Positions 37,827-46,365 of a DNA stretch of 64,000 nucleotides are shown in pieces. A model generated the notes under the pieces. That model saw nothing but the letters and a program-made list of their open reading frames with translations, had not been told where the DNA came from and did no database searches. The first letter of the stretch is position 1, and every line of letters starts with the position of its first letter. Made by a program: the position numbers and the translations under genes. The stretch comes from Pantoea rwandensis (GTDB taxonomy: Bacteria; Pseudomonadota; Gammaproteobacteria; Enterobacterales; Enterobacteriaceae): assembly GCF_002095475.1 (NCBI RefSeq), contig NZ_MLFR01000001.1, positions 248,001 to 312,000 on the forward strand, written 5' to 3'.

Positions 37827-38894
37827 ATGCCGTCCGTTAACATCTCACACCTTTCATTTCTCACGCCAGGCAACTATGCGGATGATGCGCCACAGCAGGG
37901 GCTGGAAGAGACCTTACAATTAATCGTTTTGGGTGAACAACTCGGTTATGACGGCGCTTGGGTGCGTCAACGTCACCTGGAACATGGCGTCTCTTCCGCC
38001 AGCGTATTTTTAGCTGCCGCCACGCAACGGACGCGAACGATTGAGTTAGGCAGTGCCGTGATTCAAATGGGCTATGAAAGTCCACTTCGCCTGGCGGAAG
38101 ACCTTATGACCGTGGAGGTTCTATCCGCTGGCAGGCTGAATGTTGGGCTCAGTGCAGGTACGCCCAATCACGTTGAACTGATTGGCGATGAGGTGTTTCA
38201 CGGTGACTGGCAGCAGCAGGACTTCAGCTATGAACGCCTTAAACGATTACAACTCAACATCCGTGGACGTTACTTTGGGGATGATGAGACGGTTATCCTT
38301 TCACCCGGTAATCGCCAGCGGCCCAGAGTGCAGCCCGCCGCACCTCAACTCGCACAGCGCCTGTGGTATGGCGGCAACTCACATCGTTCTATTCAATGGG
38401 CCGCTGAAAACCAGTTCAATTTGCTGATCGGAAATCTCACATCAGCAGAAGTCAGCCTCGATTATCATGACGCTCAACTGGCCTTAATTCGTACTTTTAG
38501 ACAATATTGGGCAGCGGACGCTATCCATCGACCGCGCATTGCAGCTGGCCGCGTTATCATCCCTACCGACAGTGCCAGGCCATCCACCATCAAGCGCTAT
38601 CAGGATTTTGCTGCCAGCCGCTATCAGCGCACACTGGAGCCACAGGGGCCGAAGCGCATTCTTTTCTCACAGGATATTGTGGGCAGCAGTGAGGAAATTG
38701 TCGCGCAGTTAATTAACGATCCGATTCTGCGCGAAGTAGACGAGTTCCGCGTAGAGCTGCCTTATGAATTCAGCCACGCCGAGTATCAACAAATTATCAG
38801 TGACTTTATCGTGGGAGTGGCACCCGCGCTAGGTTGGAAAAGAAGAGGGCAGATCAACGCTGCTGTGGCTGCAACTGATAAATCCACGCTGTAA
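37827..38894 (+). CDS. Luciferase-like flavin-dependent monooxygenase (LLM class)
   Basis: This 355-residue TIM-barrel protein belongs to the bacterial luciferase-like group using FMNH2 or F420-type flavins: 'GEQLGYDGAWVRQRHL', 'RTIELGSAVIQMGYESPLRLAEDLMTVEVLSAGRLNVGLSAG' region and 'WYGGNSHRSIQWAAEN'. Such enzymes oxidise small organic molecules such as alkanesulfonates or aldehydes; the substrate is not evident. ATG 37827 has GGAAG upstream; the upstream ATG at 37794 adds 11 non-homologous residues. Its last 41 bases overlap the convergent gamma-glutamylcyclotransferase-like gene. Confidence 0.85.
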   Translation: MPSVNISHLSFLTPGNYADDAPQQGLEETLQLIVLGEQLGYDGAWVRQRHLEHGVSSASVFLAAATQRTRTIELGSAVIQMGYESPLRLAEDLMTVEVLSAGRLNVGLSAGTPNHVELIGDEVFHGDWQQQDFSYERLKRLQLNIRGRYFGDDETVILSPGNRQRPRVQPAAPQLAQRLWYGGNSHRSIQWAAENQFNLLIGNLTSAEVSLDYHDAQLALIRTFRQYWAADAIHRPRIAAGRVIIPTDSARPSTIKRYQDFAASRYQRTLEPQGPKRILFSQDIVGSSEEIVAQLINDPILREVDEFRVELPYEFSHAEYQQIISDFIVGVAPALGWKRRGQINAAVAATDKSTL

Positions 38895-39186
38895 CTTTCT
38901 CGCCTTCTAGGGTGGTGACTTCGACATCCACTCGATCGTAACCGTCCTCGAACGCGTCCAGCATTGGCAAATGCGACGTAAGATTCTTCGAGCAGAACAG
39001 CGAACCATTAACGCGCCCGGCGTTGTTATCCAGTACGATGCCGGGAAAATCTGCAGCTGCCCCCCAACCACGTTCGTAAAAGATGCCGTTGACTGTACCG
39101 GTCAGCCACTCGCCACCGATCTCTTCGAGAATATGGGCATTTGAGTGACCGGGTTGTAAGGTGCCATACACAAATAAAGGTTTCAT
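38854..39186 (-). CDS. Gamma-glutamylcyclotransferase-like (GGCT/YtfP) protein
   Basis: This 110-residue protein has the GGCT fold: substrate-binding 'VYGTLQPGHSN' and the acidic residue in 'LDAFEDGYDRVDVEV'. Family members form 5-oxoproline from gamma-glutamyl amines or peptides. ATG 39186 has GAGGG upstream; a start six codons earlier is less likely. The 3' end overlaps the convergent monooxygenase gene by 41 bases, which is unusual for independent genes. Confidence 0.85.
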   Translation of the reverse strand: MKPLFVYGTLQPGHSNAHILEEIGGEWLTGTVNGIFYERGWGAAADFPGIVLDNNAGRVNGSLFCSKNLTSHLPMLDAFEDGYDRVDVEVTTLEGEKVTAWIYQLQPQQR

Positions 39187-39343
39187 TTTCCCTCGCAAAA
39201 TCAATCAAAAGAGAAACTTTAACTCTTGAGAGTTCAAATGTCATCTCAAGGCGTATATTCAAAACCAGACCGCCAGTTATGCCATATATGATTCACTAAA
39301 AACCGCTATTCTGAACCACCCAACACGGCCAGGTAAAAGATCA

Positions 39344-40363
39344 ATGTTGAATTGTTCAAGCATTTCCCGCGCTGCCATCAAGGGCTATCCGCAATCCGCG
39401 CAGTTTGATGGCAAGCGTTTTACCAATGTTGCGCCACGTCAGCCCTTGAAGTTCAGTGAATATTTAAAGATGTTCTGGGATTTGGCGTTCAATAAACCGA
39501 AAGAAACCGTACCGCAGCAGCAATTACCTGTGCAGCCGATCACGGCCGAGACACTTGCTGCGGCAGCTGATAACAGTGTGTTTCGTCTGGGGCACTCATC
39601 ATTACTGCTCAAATTGAAAGGCAAATATTGGCTTACCGATCCGGTCTTCAACTTGCGCGCTTCTCCATTCCAGTGGCTGGGGCCTAAGCGCTTTCAACCT
39701 GCGCCTATTGCACTGGATGCGTTGCCGACCATTGAGGGTGTCATCTTATCCCACGACCATTATGATCACCTGGATTACCAGACGATAATGCAGCTAAAAG
39801 ATCGCGTGCGTTACTTTCTCACTCCGCTAGGCGTCGGCGATTTACTGGCCAAGTGGGGCGTTGCTGAAGAGAAGATTACGCAATTGGATTGGTGGCAATC
39901 TACCGATGTGGGTGAAATTCATTTTGTCGCCACGCCGTCGCAGCATTTTTCTGGGCGGGGCTTATTTGATGGCAATAAACGCCTGTGGTGCTCTTGGAGC
40001 ATTATTACGGATGAGTTTCGTCTGTTCTTTGGCGGGGACTCCGGTTATTTCACAGGTTTCAAAGAGATCGGCAACAAATACGGTCCTTTTGATGTTGCTT
40101 GCCTGGAAAATGGAGCCTACGACAGTCGCTGGGCGGATATTCATATGTTGCCAAGTGACACCATACGGGCTTTTCAGGATCTGCAAGGTAAATGGTTATT
40201 ACCTATCCATAATGCTGCCTTTGATTTGGCCTTCCACCATTGGAACGATCCCTTCAAGCAAATCGTCACACTGGCCAGTGAACAGCGAGTCAAATTGTCG
40301 TTACCTCAGATCGGGCAGGGAGTAAACATTTTGCAGCCTCAGGAAGAAGCCGCTTGGTGGTAA
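39344..40363 (+). CDS. MBL-fold metallo-hydrolase (UlaG/NAPE-PLD-like)
   Basis: This 339-residue protein has a full metallo-beta-lactamase metal site: 'SHDHYDHLD', 'SQHFSGR', 'FGGDSGYF' and C-terminal 'PIHNAAFDLAFH'. The arrangement with 'TDPVFNLRASPFQWLGPKR' resembles the NAPE-PLD/outer-membrane protein RomA-like group. It is probably a phosphodiesterase or lactonase; the substrate is not known. It is followed by a bidirectional terminator. Confidence 0.85.
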   Translation: MLNCSSISRAAIKGYPQSAQFDGKRFTNVAPRQPLKFSEYLKMFWDLAFNKPKETVPQQQLPVQPITAETLAAAADNSVFRLGHSSLLLKLKGKYWLTDPVFNLRASPFQWLGPKRFQPAPIALDALPTIEGVILSHDHYDHLDYQTIMQLKDRVRYFLTPLGVGDLLAKWGVAEEKITQLDWWQSTDVGEIHFVATPSQHFSGRGLFDGNKRLWCSWSIITDEFRLFFGGDSGYFTGFKEIGNKYGPFDVACLENGAYDSRWADIHMLPSDTIRAFQDLQGKWLLPIHNAAFDLAFHHWNDPFKQIVTLASEQRVKLSLPQIGQGVNILQPQEEAAWW

Positions 40364-40366
40364 TAA

Positions 40367-40397
40367 AATAAACCCGATCATCATGATCGGGTTTATT
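40367..40397. terminator. Bidirectional terminator between MBL-fold and sigma-factor genes
   Basis: A perfect 14-bp stem, AATAAACCCGATCA / TGATCGGGTTTATT, with a TCA loop overlaps the last base of the sigma-factor gene and serves the MBL-fold gene from the other side. Confidence 0.85.
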
Positions 40398-40954
40398 CAT
40401 TCTACAGTGAGTTCATCATAGAGACTGCGTAAGCGTGTTCGCAGGTACAATACTGCTTTATGTTTCCGCGATAGCAGCGTCTGTACGCTGACTCCCATCT
40501 CCTCAGCTAACTGGTTATAGCTGTAATCCAGCAGTTCAGTTTTCTCAAACACTTCTCGCTGCACTGCGGGTAACTCTGCCAAAGCCTGTTCCAACTCGTC
40601 CCATAACAGGGTTTTGAGATAGTCGTCTTCCGGCGTTTGCGGCACACCGAACAAGGTTTCAGCTAACTCATCTTCTGGAAAATCTTCTTCATCACTACCG
40701 GTAAATAGGTCGCCAAAGGGAAGTTCACGCTTTTTACGCGCCCGGTCGGTCATTTCGTTACGTGCCGCCTTAAATAACCAAGCGGCGACATTTTCAACCG
40801 GCTGCTCAACTTGCATGAGCTTGTAAGTGACTTCCTGCAGAATATCATCGGCATCTTCACGCACTGCCGTGCGGCCACGGATAAAAGCACGCAATGTGGC
40901 TCGGCAGGCGTTTAACGCGGATATCAGCAGTGAATCCTGCGCCATCAGTGTCAC
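40397..40954 (-). CDS. ECF-type RNA polymerase sigma factor
   Basis: This 185-residue protein has a sigma-70 region 2 ('ADDILQEVTYKLMQVEQPVENVAAWLFKAARN' region) and region 4 ('LPAVQREVFEKTELLDYSYNQLAEEMGVSVQTLLSRKHKA' region) joined by an acidic linker, the make-up of extracytoplasmic-function sigma factors. The start is a GTG at 40954 that overlaps the stop of the upstream membrane-protein gene (GTGA); the ATG at 40945 is also possible. The coupling suggests that the membrane protein acts as its sensor or anti-sigma partner. Its regulon is unknown. Confidence 0.87.
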   Translation of the reverse strand: MTLMAQDSLLISALNACRATLRAFIRGRTAVREDADDILQEVTYKLMQVEQPVENVAAWLFKAARNEMTDRARKKRELPFGDLFTGSDEEDFPEDELAETLFGVPQTPEDDYLKTLLWDELEQALAELPAVQREVFEKTELLDYSYNQLAEEMGVSVQTLLSRKHKAVLYLRTRLRSLYDELTVE

Positions 40955-41382
40955 TCAGCTTCGGGTGGTTTTGGGGTGTTTTCATCATGCTGGCTGCGGT
41001 TCTCATCGCGACGACCATGCCAGTCACAACGCTCACGGCGTCCATGTCGAAAACGTTCCCGACGATGCTGCATAAACTCTTCACGCTGTTCCGGTGTCAT
41101 CTGCATCCAACGCTCATGCATGCGACGACGTGCCATGCCAAACATCCCCGGACGGAAACCTAAACCGCCAAACAAAATGCGACACAGTACCAGTAGCCCA
41201 ATCGCCTGCCAGAAGCCAATACTCTTAACGCCGATGATCGCCGGAAGAATGGCATTCCAAAGTGACATCACCAGCAAACCTAGCGCCGCAATAATCACTG
41301 CGCCGATCAGCAGGGGCTTAATCATACGATGGCCACCAAAAGGGTGACCACGGTGGTGTCCGAGCATATCAAAATCTCTCAT
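40951..41382 (-). CDS. His/Arg-rich small membrane protein, putative partner of the ECF sigma factor
   Basis: This protein of about 143 residues has a His-rich N-terminus ('GHHRGHPFGGHR'), two hydrophobic segments ('LLIGAVIIAALGLLVMSLW', 'GFWQAIGLLVLCRILFGGLG') and a charged tail 'QMTPEQREEFMQHRRERFRHG' recalling Spy/ZraP/CnrR-type sequences. The ATG at 41382 has GAGG nine bases upstream; an ATG at 41397 is also in frame. It is the first gene of a two-gene operon and overlaps the sigma gene by four bases. A sensing or anti-sigma role, perhaps of metal or envelope stress, is inferred from this context. Confidence 0.75.
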   Translation of the reverse strand: MRDFDMLGHHRGHPFGGHRMIKPLLIGAVIIAALGLLVMSLWNAILPAIIGVKSIGFWQAIGLLVLCRILFGGLGFRPGMFGMARRRMHERWMQMTPEQREEFMQHRRERFRHGRRERCDWHGRRDENRSQHDENTPKPPEAE

Positions 41383-41594
41383 TGTGTTGTTCCTCATTAC
41401 AGTAGCGGAAATCGCCTTGTAATGAGGAAGACGAATGAGCGAAGAAAATATTGCTGAGAAAAATGAAAATTTTTAGCGTTTCGCTTTAGTCGGCCGCAAC
41501 CGCACATCCTATTCACTGGAACTTATGTGCTAATGTGCCTGATTTCACTAAGCGACAATAATTCTCTGTATAACTTAAGCGATGGAAGCAACCC

Positions 41595-42166
41595 ATGAAT
41601 CCTCATATTGAATCTGTTGAGCTGGAAAAAGCCTACCGACTAATCAACCATGGCCCCACCACATTGGTGTCTTCGCGCCATGACGGGATTGATAATGTGA
41701 TGTCCGCTTCCTGGGTGTGTGGATTAGAGTTCAAGCCGGCAAAACTGACCGTGGTGCTGGATAAATCAACGTTTACCCGCAAGCTGATTGAACAAAGCCA
41801 TAAATTCGTTATCCATGTTCCCACGGTCGGTCAGGCTCAACTCGTACACTACCTCGGTACTCACTCACGTACAGATGAGTCAGAGAAGTTGGCCGCTGCA
41901 GGCGTCCAGTTCTTCCAGTTACCTGCGAGTGAACTGCCTTTGGTGGAGGCTGCGCCGCGTGGCTGTATTGCGAGTTAATTCCTATTGAGCAGAATCAAAA
42001 CGATCACGACCTGTTCATTGGTGAGATTAAAGGGGCCTGGGCGGATAGCCGAGTTTTCAAAGAAGGGCGCTGGTTATTCGAAGAGGCCCCTGAAGAGATG
42101 CGCAGTTTGCACTATATTGCGGGGAAACGTTTCTATAAAACGGGCTCACGACTGGATGTTGAGTAA
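41595..42166 (+). pseudogene. Flavin reductase family protein, frameshifted
   Basis: The frame from 41595 encodes 'ISRHDGIDNVMSASW'-like flavin reductase/FMN-binding split-barrel sequence ('TTLVSSRHDGIDNVMSAS', 'KLIEQSHKFVIHVPTV') up to 'LPLVEAAP', then stops early at 41978. The other frame continues as 'CELIPIEQNQNDHDLFIGEI...RFYKTGSRLDVE' to 42166. Restoring one G near 41947-41949 (GAG GGC TGC in place of GAG GCT GC) gives 'LVEGCAAWLYCELIP' and a full 190-residue protein. The gene is thus broken by a 1-base deletion, or the sequence has an error there. A working form would bind FMN and reduce flavin. Confidence 0.87.
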
Positions 42167-42195
42167 GCGTAAGCCCGTGCTATGAGGACAATGGA

Positions 42196-42639
42196 TTAAT
42201 CCAACCGGGCTTGACGTATTGGCATTCTATCAATGGTCGACAGCAACACCTCAGTGCTAAGGGGTGTTGTTTCACGCAGCTTCATCCCCCCATCTTTACC
42301 GACCAATACCACTTCAAACCCATTAGGATTGAGCTGCTTACGCAACGTTCCGTTCTCATTGGGTGAGGTATCACTCAGTACGATAATCTCGCGCTCTGCC
42401 AGTTCTGATTTGTGCTTTTCCAGCATCGCCATCTGCTCAACATAAGCAGGATCAGTTTTAGACGGTGCAAAAATGACTAAAGGGCGATTGTGCCAGCGAT
42501 ACTGATTGAGATCGGCAGCTTTAGGCGATAAAGGCTGGAATAGCGGAGTTTGGGTGGCCTGAGCCGTGCTGGCAACCAGCATCAGGCAAAAGGTTAACAG
42601 CAGCACTGGTATATTCAGGTGTAGATGAGGCATCGACAT
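42196..42639 (-). CDS. DUF4174 periplasmic protein
   Basis: This 147-residue protein has an N-terminal signal peptide (hydrophobic 'IPVLLLTFCLMLVASTAQA') and a DUF4174 domain: 'NQYRWHNRPLVIFAPS', 'IIVLSDT', 'FEVVLVGKDGGMKLRE'. The domain has a thioredoxin/peroxiredoxin-like look but no CxxC. Function is unknown. ATG 42639 has GGGGGAA upstream. Confidence 0.8.
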   Translation of the reverse strand: MSMPHLHLNIPVLLLTFCLMLVASTAQATQTPLFQPLSPKAADLNQYRWHNRPLVIFAPSKTDPAYVEQMAMLEKHKSELAEREIIVLSDTSPNENGTLRKQLNPNGFEVVLVGKDGGMKLRETTPLSTEVLLSTIDRMPIRQARLD

Positions 42640-42985
42640 GATAAATTCCCCCGTCAAATTTGAGATGGCGTACTACCAAGGGTAGCGAAAAGGGGAGAGA
42701 GTGTTGCTCACTTCACGTTTCTTTACCGTCAATGGCGGGAAGGGGGAATCACTGGCGCATGTTCTGCGCTTCTATGCGACGAGAAAGTACCTCATGAAAG
42801 GTTTTCGTGGCCATTGAAACGGCAAGCCAAGACCCGCTTTTCCCAACCCCATCCCCGAATCACTAAATTTTCTCAAACGATTTATTACTGAATTCTGCTC
42901 ATAAACCCATCCCTATTTCACTCTCTAATCAAGACTCAACGGCCGTTATAGACTGGCAATACGTCACTGTGAATAAGTCGAGAAA
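42640..42985. other. Intergenic region between divergent DUF4174 and CMD-family genes
   Basis: This 346-base gap should hold two promoters. I see no repeat, RNA or small gene that I can support. Confidence 0.5.
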
Positions 42986-43735
42986 ATGATGAAAAACATC
43001 AGCACCGCGTTAATGGTTTGTGCAGCAATGGCTGCATCAATCACTGTTACTGAAGCAGCGAGTGAAGACGATAGAAAGAAAATTGAAATCCAGTTGTTGA
43101 AACAAACTCATCCGCTCACCAATCAGCAAAAAAATACTGCGTTAATTGCGGCTTACGCTGCTACCGGTGAGATGGGCGGATTGCAATCGTCACTGGAACA
43201 GGGTTTGGATGCTGGGCTAACCGTGAGCGATTGCCGAGAAGTCCTGGTCCAACTTTACGCTTATGCAGGATTTCCCCGCAGTCTCAACGCTCTGGTAGAG
43301 TTGATGAAAGTTGTTGAAAGCCGTAAGCAACGTGGCAAAAAAGATGTGCAGGGTAGTCAACCCGGCCCGATGCCTTCACCTGAAGAGATGCTGGCGGCTG
43401 GCACACGCAATCAAACAGCACTGGTCGGTCAGCCGGTAAAAGGCCCTTTATTCGAATTTGCCCCTGCAATCGACCAATATCTAAAAACGCATCTCTTCGG
43501 CGATATATTTGTACGTGACAATCTAAACTGGAAAACCCGCGAATTGGCGACGGTCGGTGCGCTTTCTGCGATGAGTGGCGTTGAGTCGCAGTTGAAGTCT
43601 CATCTGACAGTGAGTATGAATGTAGGGTTGAGCACAGAGCAGTTGGCTGAGTTAGTGCCTTTTTTCCTGTCACATCATCTGGACAAGGCGGCAGAGCAAT
43701 TGCAATCGGCTCTGAAAGTATTGACCCAAGATTAG
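42986..43735 (+). CDS. Exported carboxymuconolactone decarboxylase/AhpD-like protein
   Basis: This 249-residue protein has a signal peptide ('ALMVCAAMAASITVTEA') followed by two CMD-type helical domains: 'NTALIAAYAATGEMGGLQSSL...CREVLVQLYAYAGFP' (residues about 45-110) and 'TRELATVGALSAMSGVESQLKSHL' (about 180-235). CMD/AhpD proteins act as decarboxylases or as peroxidase partners through a CxxC; here only one cysteine remains in the first domain, so redox activity of the AhpD type is unlikely. Export to the periplasm is the odd trait. It is a single-gene unit with a terminator. Confidence 0.82.
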   Translation: MMKNISTALMVCAAMAASITVTEAASEDDRKKIEIQLLKQTHPLTNQQKNTALIAAYAATGEMGGLQSSLEQGLDAGLTVSDCREVLVQLYAYAGFPRSLNALVELMKVVESRKQRGKKDVQGSQPGPMPSPEEMLAAGTRNQTALVGQPVKGPLFEFAPAIDQYLKTHLFGDIFVRDNLNWKTRELATVGALSAMSGVESQLKSHLTVSMNVGLSTEQLAELVPFFLSHHLDKAAEQLQSALKVLTQD

Positions 43736-43750
43736 ATGATGACTCAATAG

Positions 43751-43785
43751 AAGCCGGCATCCAAGATGGAGCGCCGGCTTTTATA
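43751..43785 (+). terminator. Terminator after the CMD-family gene
   Basis: A stem AAGCCGGC / GCCGGCTT with a 14-base loop is followed by TTATATTT. Confidence 0.82.
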
Positions 43786-44070
43786 TTTAGAACAATACTG
43801 AATAATTTAATCTGAATGTTCTGCCCCTTCCTTCCGGCGTCACCGTAAGTTAGGCTATATGTTAGTAAATATGCAGGTTTTAGGATAACTATTCCAGCCT
43901 TCCGACAATCTTAATGCTCATTCAATTGATGAGTTTGATTACCTTAACCCCTCCTTATTACCTTGACTTAAATAATCAATTATAAAATTAATGATAAAAA
44001 ACCAGGTAATTGATATTTTTATTATCCCGCCATCACCTTTAATATTTTTCACTTATTTCATTTTAATTCC

Positions 44071-44097
44071 ATGAATCATGGTCAAAGCATGATTCAT
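44071..44097. repeat. Inverted repeat upstream of the sugar-binding protein gene
   Basis: ATGAATCATG / CATGATTCAT, 10-bp perfect arms with a 7-base spacer, lies just upstream of the CRP site. It may be the binding site of the AraC-type or another regulator. Confidence 0.55.
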
Positions 44098-44125
44098 AGC
44101 AGGCTGAGCAGAACAATGGCAGGAA

Positions 44126-44145
44126 TATGTGATTGTTGTCACTTA
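44126..44145 (+). promoter_or_regulatory. CRP-binding site upstream of the sugar-binding protein gene
   Basis: TGTGA-N6-TCACT matches the CRP consensus TGTGA-N6-TCACA at nine of ten positions. It points to cAMP-dependent induction of the sugar uptake genes. Confidence 0.75.
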
Positions 44146-44359
44146 TAAGCAACTTTTAGGAGCCCGTACTACCCACCGAAATTTAACTATATGTTTTTAA
44201 TGTATTTAGTGATTCTCATTAAGCAAGTTAGAGCCTTGCTAGTTTTTTGTATTTTGCAAAAATAACGTTACCATGTTTTAAGGCGTGGTGAAAAATCAAC
44301 TCGAAACGTGTTTAGTTCTATAAAGATACAGGCCTCAGCCTAAGCCTACAGGTGACAGT

Positions 44360-45286
44360 ATGAAAACCAGTAAACTCGTTATTGCAGGATTAACAGCAGC
44401 AGCCATATTTTCAGTTCAAGCGAAAGAGATGAAAGTCGGTGTGGCACTGGCCAACTTTGATCTGAATTTTATCTCTATTCTTAAAGGCCAGATGGAAACG
44501 GAGCTTAAGAATGAGCATTTAGGCGGGCAGTTCGTCGATGCAAAAGGTGATGTGGCTGTTCAGGTTCAGCAAGTGGATGATTTTATTAATCAAGGTGTTG
44601 ATGCAATCATATTAAACCCTGTCGACACGCAGGGAGTATTACCCATGATGAATGCTGCTAAAAATGCGGGTATCCCACTCATCTTTGTCAACCGCAAACC
44701 TGAGGTTAAACTTTCAGGAAACATGGCTTATGTGGGTTCTGACTCCGCATTGGGTGGGGAGATGGAGATGGAAGCACTGGCTAAAAAAATGAACTACAAA
44801 GGCAACGTCGCTATTCTGATGGGGGCGCTGTCGAATGAAGAAGCCCGTGAGCGCACCCGTGCGACTGAAGCGGTTATTGCAAAATACAAAGATATGAAAG
44901 TGGTCGAAAAACAGACCGCAAAATGGCAGCGTAATGAGGCGGTAGATGTAGTATCGAGCTGGCTTTTGAATGGTACCCCGATTGACGCGATAGCCGCAAA
45001 TAATGATGAAATGGCAATTGGTGCAGTGATGGCGTTGAACCAGGCAAAAAATACCAAGGTACTGGTAGCTGGCATTGACGGCACGCCGGATGGTGTGAAG
45101 TTTGTACAAAATGGGGGGATGGCACTTACCATTTTCCAGGACGCTCGTGGACAGGCAACAGGATCGGTTAAAGTTGCACGTGCATTGCTCGATAAGCAAA
45201 AAATTGATGCCTACACCTGGGTGCCTTACAAAACCATCACACCTGATAACGTGAAAGATTTTGTTGTTACCTTACAGAAAAAATAA
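44360..45286 (+). CDS. Periplasmic sugar-binding protein (RbsB/inositol-type)
   Basis: This 308-residue periplasmic binding protein of the ribose/galactose type 1 fold has a short signal peptide ('AGLTAAAIFSVQA'), then 'MKVGVALANFDLNFI', 'DAIILNPVDTQGVLPMM', 'FVNRKPE' and 'GIDGTPDGVKFV'. It resembles inositol- or rhizopine-binding proteins. No ABC ATPase or permease gene is nearby, so it either serves a distant transporter or acts as a chemotaxis sensor. It precedes an AraC regulator, and nearby genes encode an IolG and an isomerase, which supports a polyol such as inositol as ligand. Confidence 0.88.
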   Translation: MKTSKLVIAGLTAAAIFSVQAKEMKVGVALANFDLNFISILKGQMETELKNEHLGGQFVDAKGDVAVQVQQVDDFINQGVDAIILNPVDTQGVLPMMNAAKNAGIPLIFVNRKPEVKLSGNMAYVGSDSALGGEMEMEALAKKMNYKGNVAILMGALSNEEARERTRATEAVIAKYKDMKVVEKQTAKWQRNEAVDVVSSWLLNGTPIDAIAANNDEMAIGAVMALNQAKNTKVLVAGIDGTPDGVKFVQNGGMALTIFQDARGQATGSVKVARALLDKQKIDAYTWVPYKTITPDNVKDFVVTLQKK

Positions 45287-45293
45287 GACCTTC

Positions 45294-45316
45294 AGCCCGC
45301 CAAATGGCGGGCTTTT
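45294..45316 (+). terminator. Terminator after the sugar-binding protein gene
   Basis: AGCCCGCCA / TGGCGGGCT forms a 9-bp stem with a tight AA loop (pairing likely opens at the top), followed by TTTGCATT. Confidence 0.85.
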
Positions 45317-45355
45317 GCATTACATTATCTACAAATAGAAATTTCTGAGGTTGTT

Positions 45356-46234
45356 ATGTTGCACCACTGCCAAGACGATGTTGTTCTCTATCCCGAATAT
45401 TCCAGGGGCACTGCTCCCAAACTGCTCTTTGTGTGTCGTACAGAAGGGGAGGAGTCAGCCATACCGCGCGTCATGCATAAACATGATGACCGTCTCGAGA
45501 TAATGTTTATTGCTCAAGGCAGTGGTCAGTATTTAATTGATGGTAGGCAATATCTGGCTCAGGAAGGCGATATCTTGGTATTTAACCAAGGAGTGGTGCA
45601 CGATGAACGGCCGCATGTTAGTTCAGATTCACTGATTTACAGTTGTGGGGTCAATGCGCTTCAGTTGGAAGACCTAAGGGAAAACCACTTAATCAGTCGT
45701 GACAAAAGTGCTGTGATTGCAAGTGGAGACTATTACACGGCCTTGCGTGGATTATTTGATACATTGTGCTCACAAGTCTTTGATAAAGAACGCCATCATG
45801 GCGCAGTAACTCATCATCTACTCAACGCGATAATTATCTTATGTCGAAACATATCACTGGCCCGACATGATGAACTCAATAAAACCGAGACATCACTCGG
45901 AATGTCGATCAAGGAATTCATTGATGAGCATTATAAAGAGCCCATAAAACTTGAATCCATCACCAATGAACTTGGGATAACCCAGTTTTATCTGATACAT
46001 GTTTTCAAACGCTTTTCAGGCTATTCACCAAAACAGTACATTATCAGACGCCGGGTGGGTGAAGCACAGTCGCTGCTGCTAAATACGTCTATGGATGTCA
46101 CCACCATAGCTGGCATGGTAGGGTATGAAAGCGTGAATAACTTTCATCGAGTCTTTAAGATGATAGTTGGTATCCCGCCTACGCAGTACAAAAATCGCTG
46201 GATGGAAGGCATTCGCTCCACCGCTTTAAATTGA
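45356..46234 (+). CDS. AraC-family regulator with cupin sensor domain
   Basis: This 292-residue protein has an N-terminal cupin-like sugar-binding domain ('RLEIMFIAQGSGQYLIDGRQY', 'EGDILVFNQGVVHDE') and C-terminal double HTH ('ITNELGITQFYLIHVFKRFSG', 'TTIAGMVGYESVNNFHRVFK'). It lies 70 bases after the sugar-binding protein gene, past a terminator, and converges with the isomerase gene. It probably controls the binding protein and the divergent sugar catabolic genes. Confidence 0.87.
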   Translation: MLHHCQDDVVLYPEYSRGTAPKLLFVCRTEGEESAIPRVMHKHDDRLEIMFIAQGSGQYLIDGRQYLAQEGDILVFNQGVVHDERPHVSSDSLIYSCGVNALQLEDLRENHLISRDKSAVIASGDYYTALRGLFDTLCSQVFDKERHHGAVTHHLLNAIIILCRNISLARHDELNKTETSLGMSIKEFIDEHYKEPIKLESITNELGITQFYLIHVFKRFSGYSPKQYIIRRRVGEAQSLLLNTSMDVTTIAGMVGYESVNNFHRVFKMIVGIPPTQYKNRWMEGIRSTALN

Positions 46235-46334
46235 TATCCGCCCAGTTCAGCGGGCTTTATCTGTCTTCCGATTTTCATCTGTGCATCTCAATTACATGAG
46301 AAAGTTATGATGGTGTATGGGGAGTGCAGACGTT

Positions 46335-46359
46335 AGCACTGGCCATTATGGCCAGTGCT
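46335..46359. terminator. Hairpin between convergent AraC and isomerase genes
   Basis: A perfect 11-bp stem, AGCACTGGCCA / TGGCCAGTGCT, with a TTA loop lies seven bases after the isomerase stop. There is no strong T-run on either side. Confidence 0.55.
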
Positions 46360-46365
46360 GGTGGA

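Larger units (their letters stand above)
43736..44359. other. Long AT-rich leader region of the sugar-binding protein gene
   Basis: This 624-base non-coding stretch has a terminator at 43751-43785, an inverted repeat at 44071-44097, a CRP site at 44128-44143 and a small hairpin with a T-run at 44222-44250 (AGCAAG / CTTGCT then AGTTTTTT). The rest is AT-rich with no credible ORF. Much of it may be 5' untranslated leader. Confidence 0.65.
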
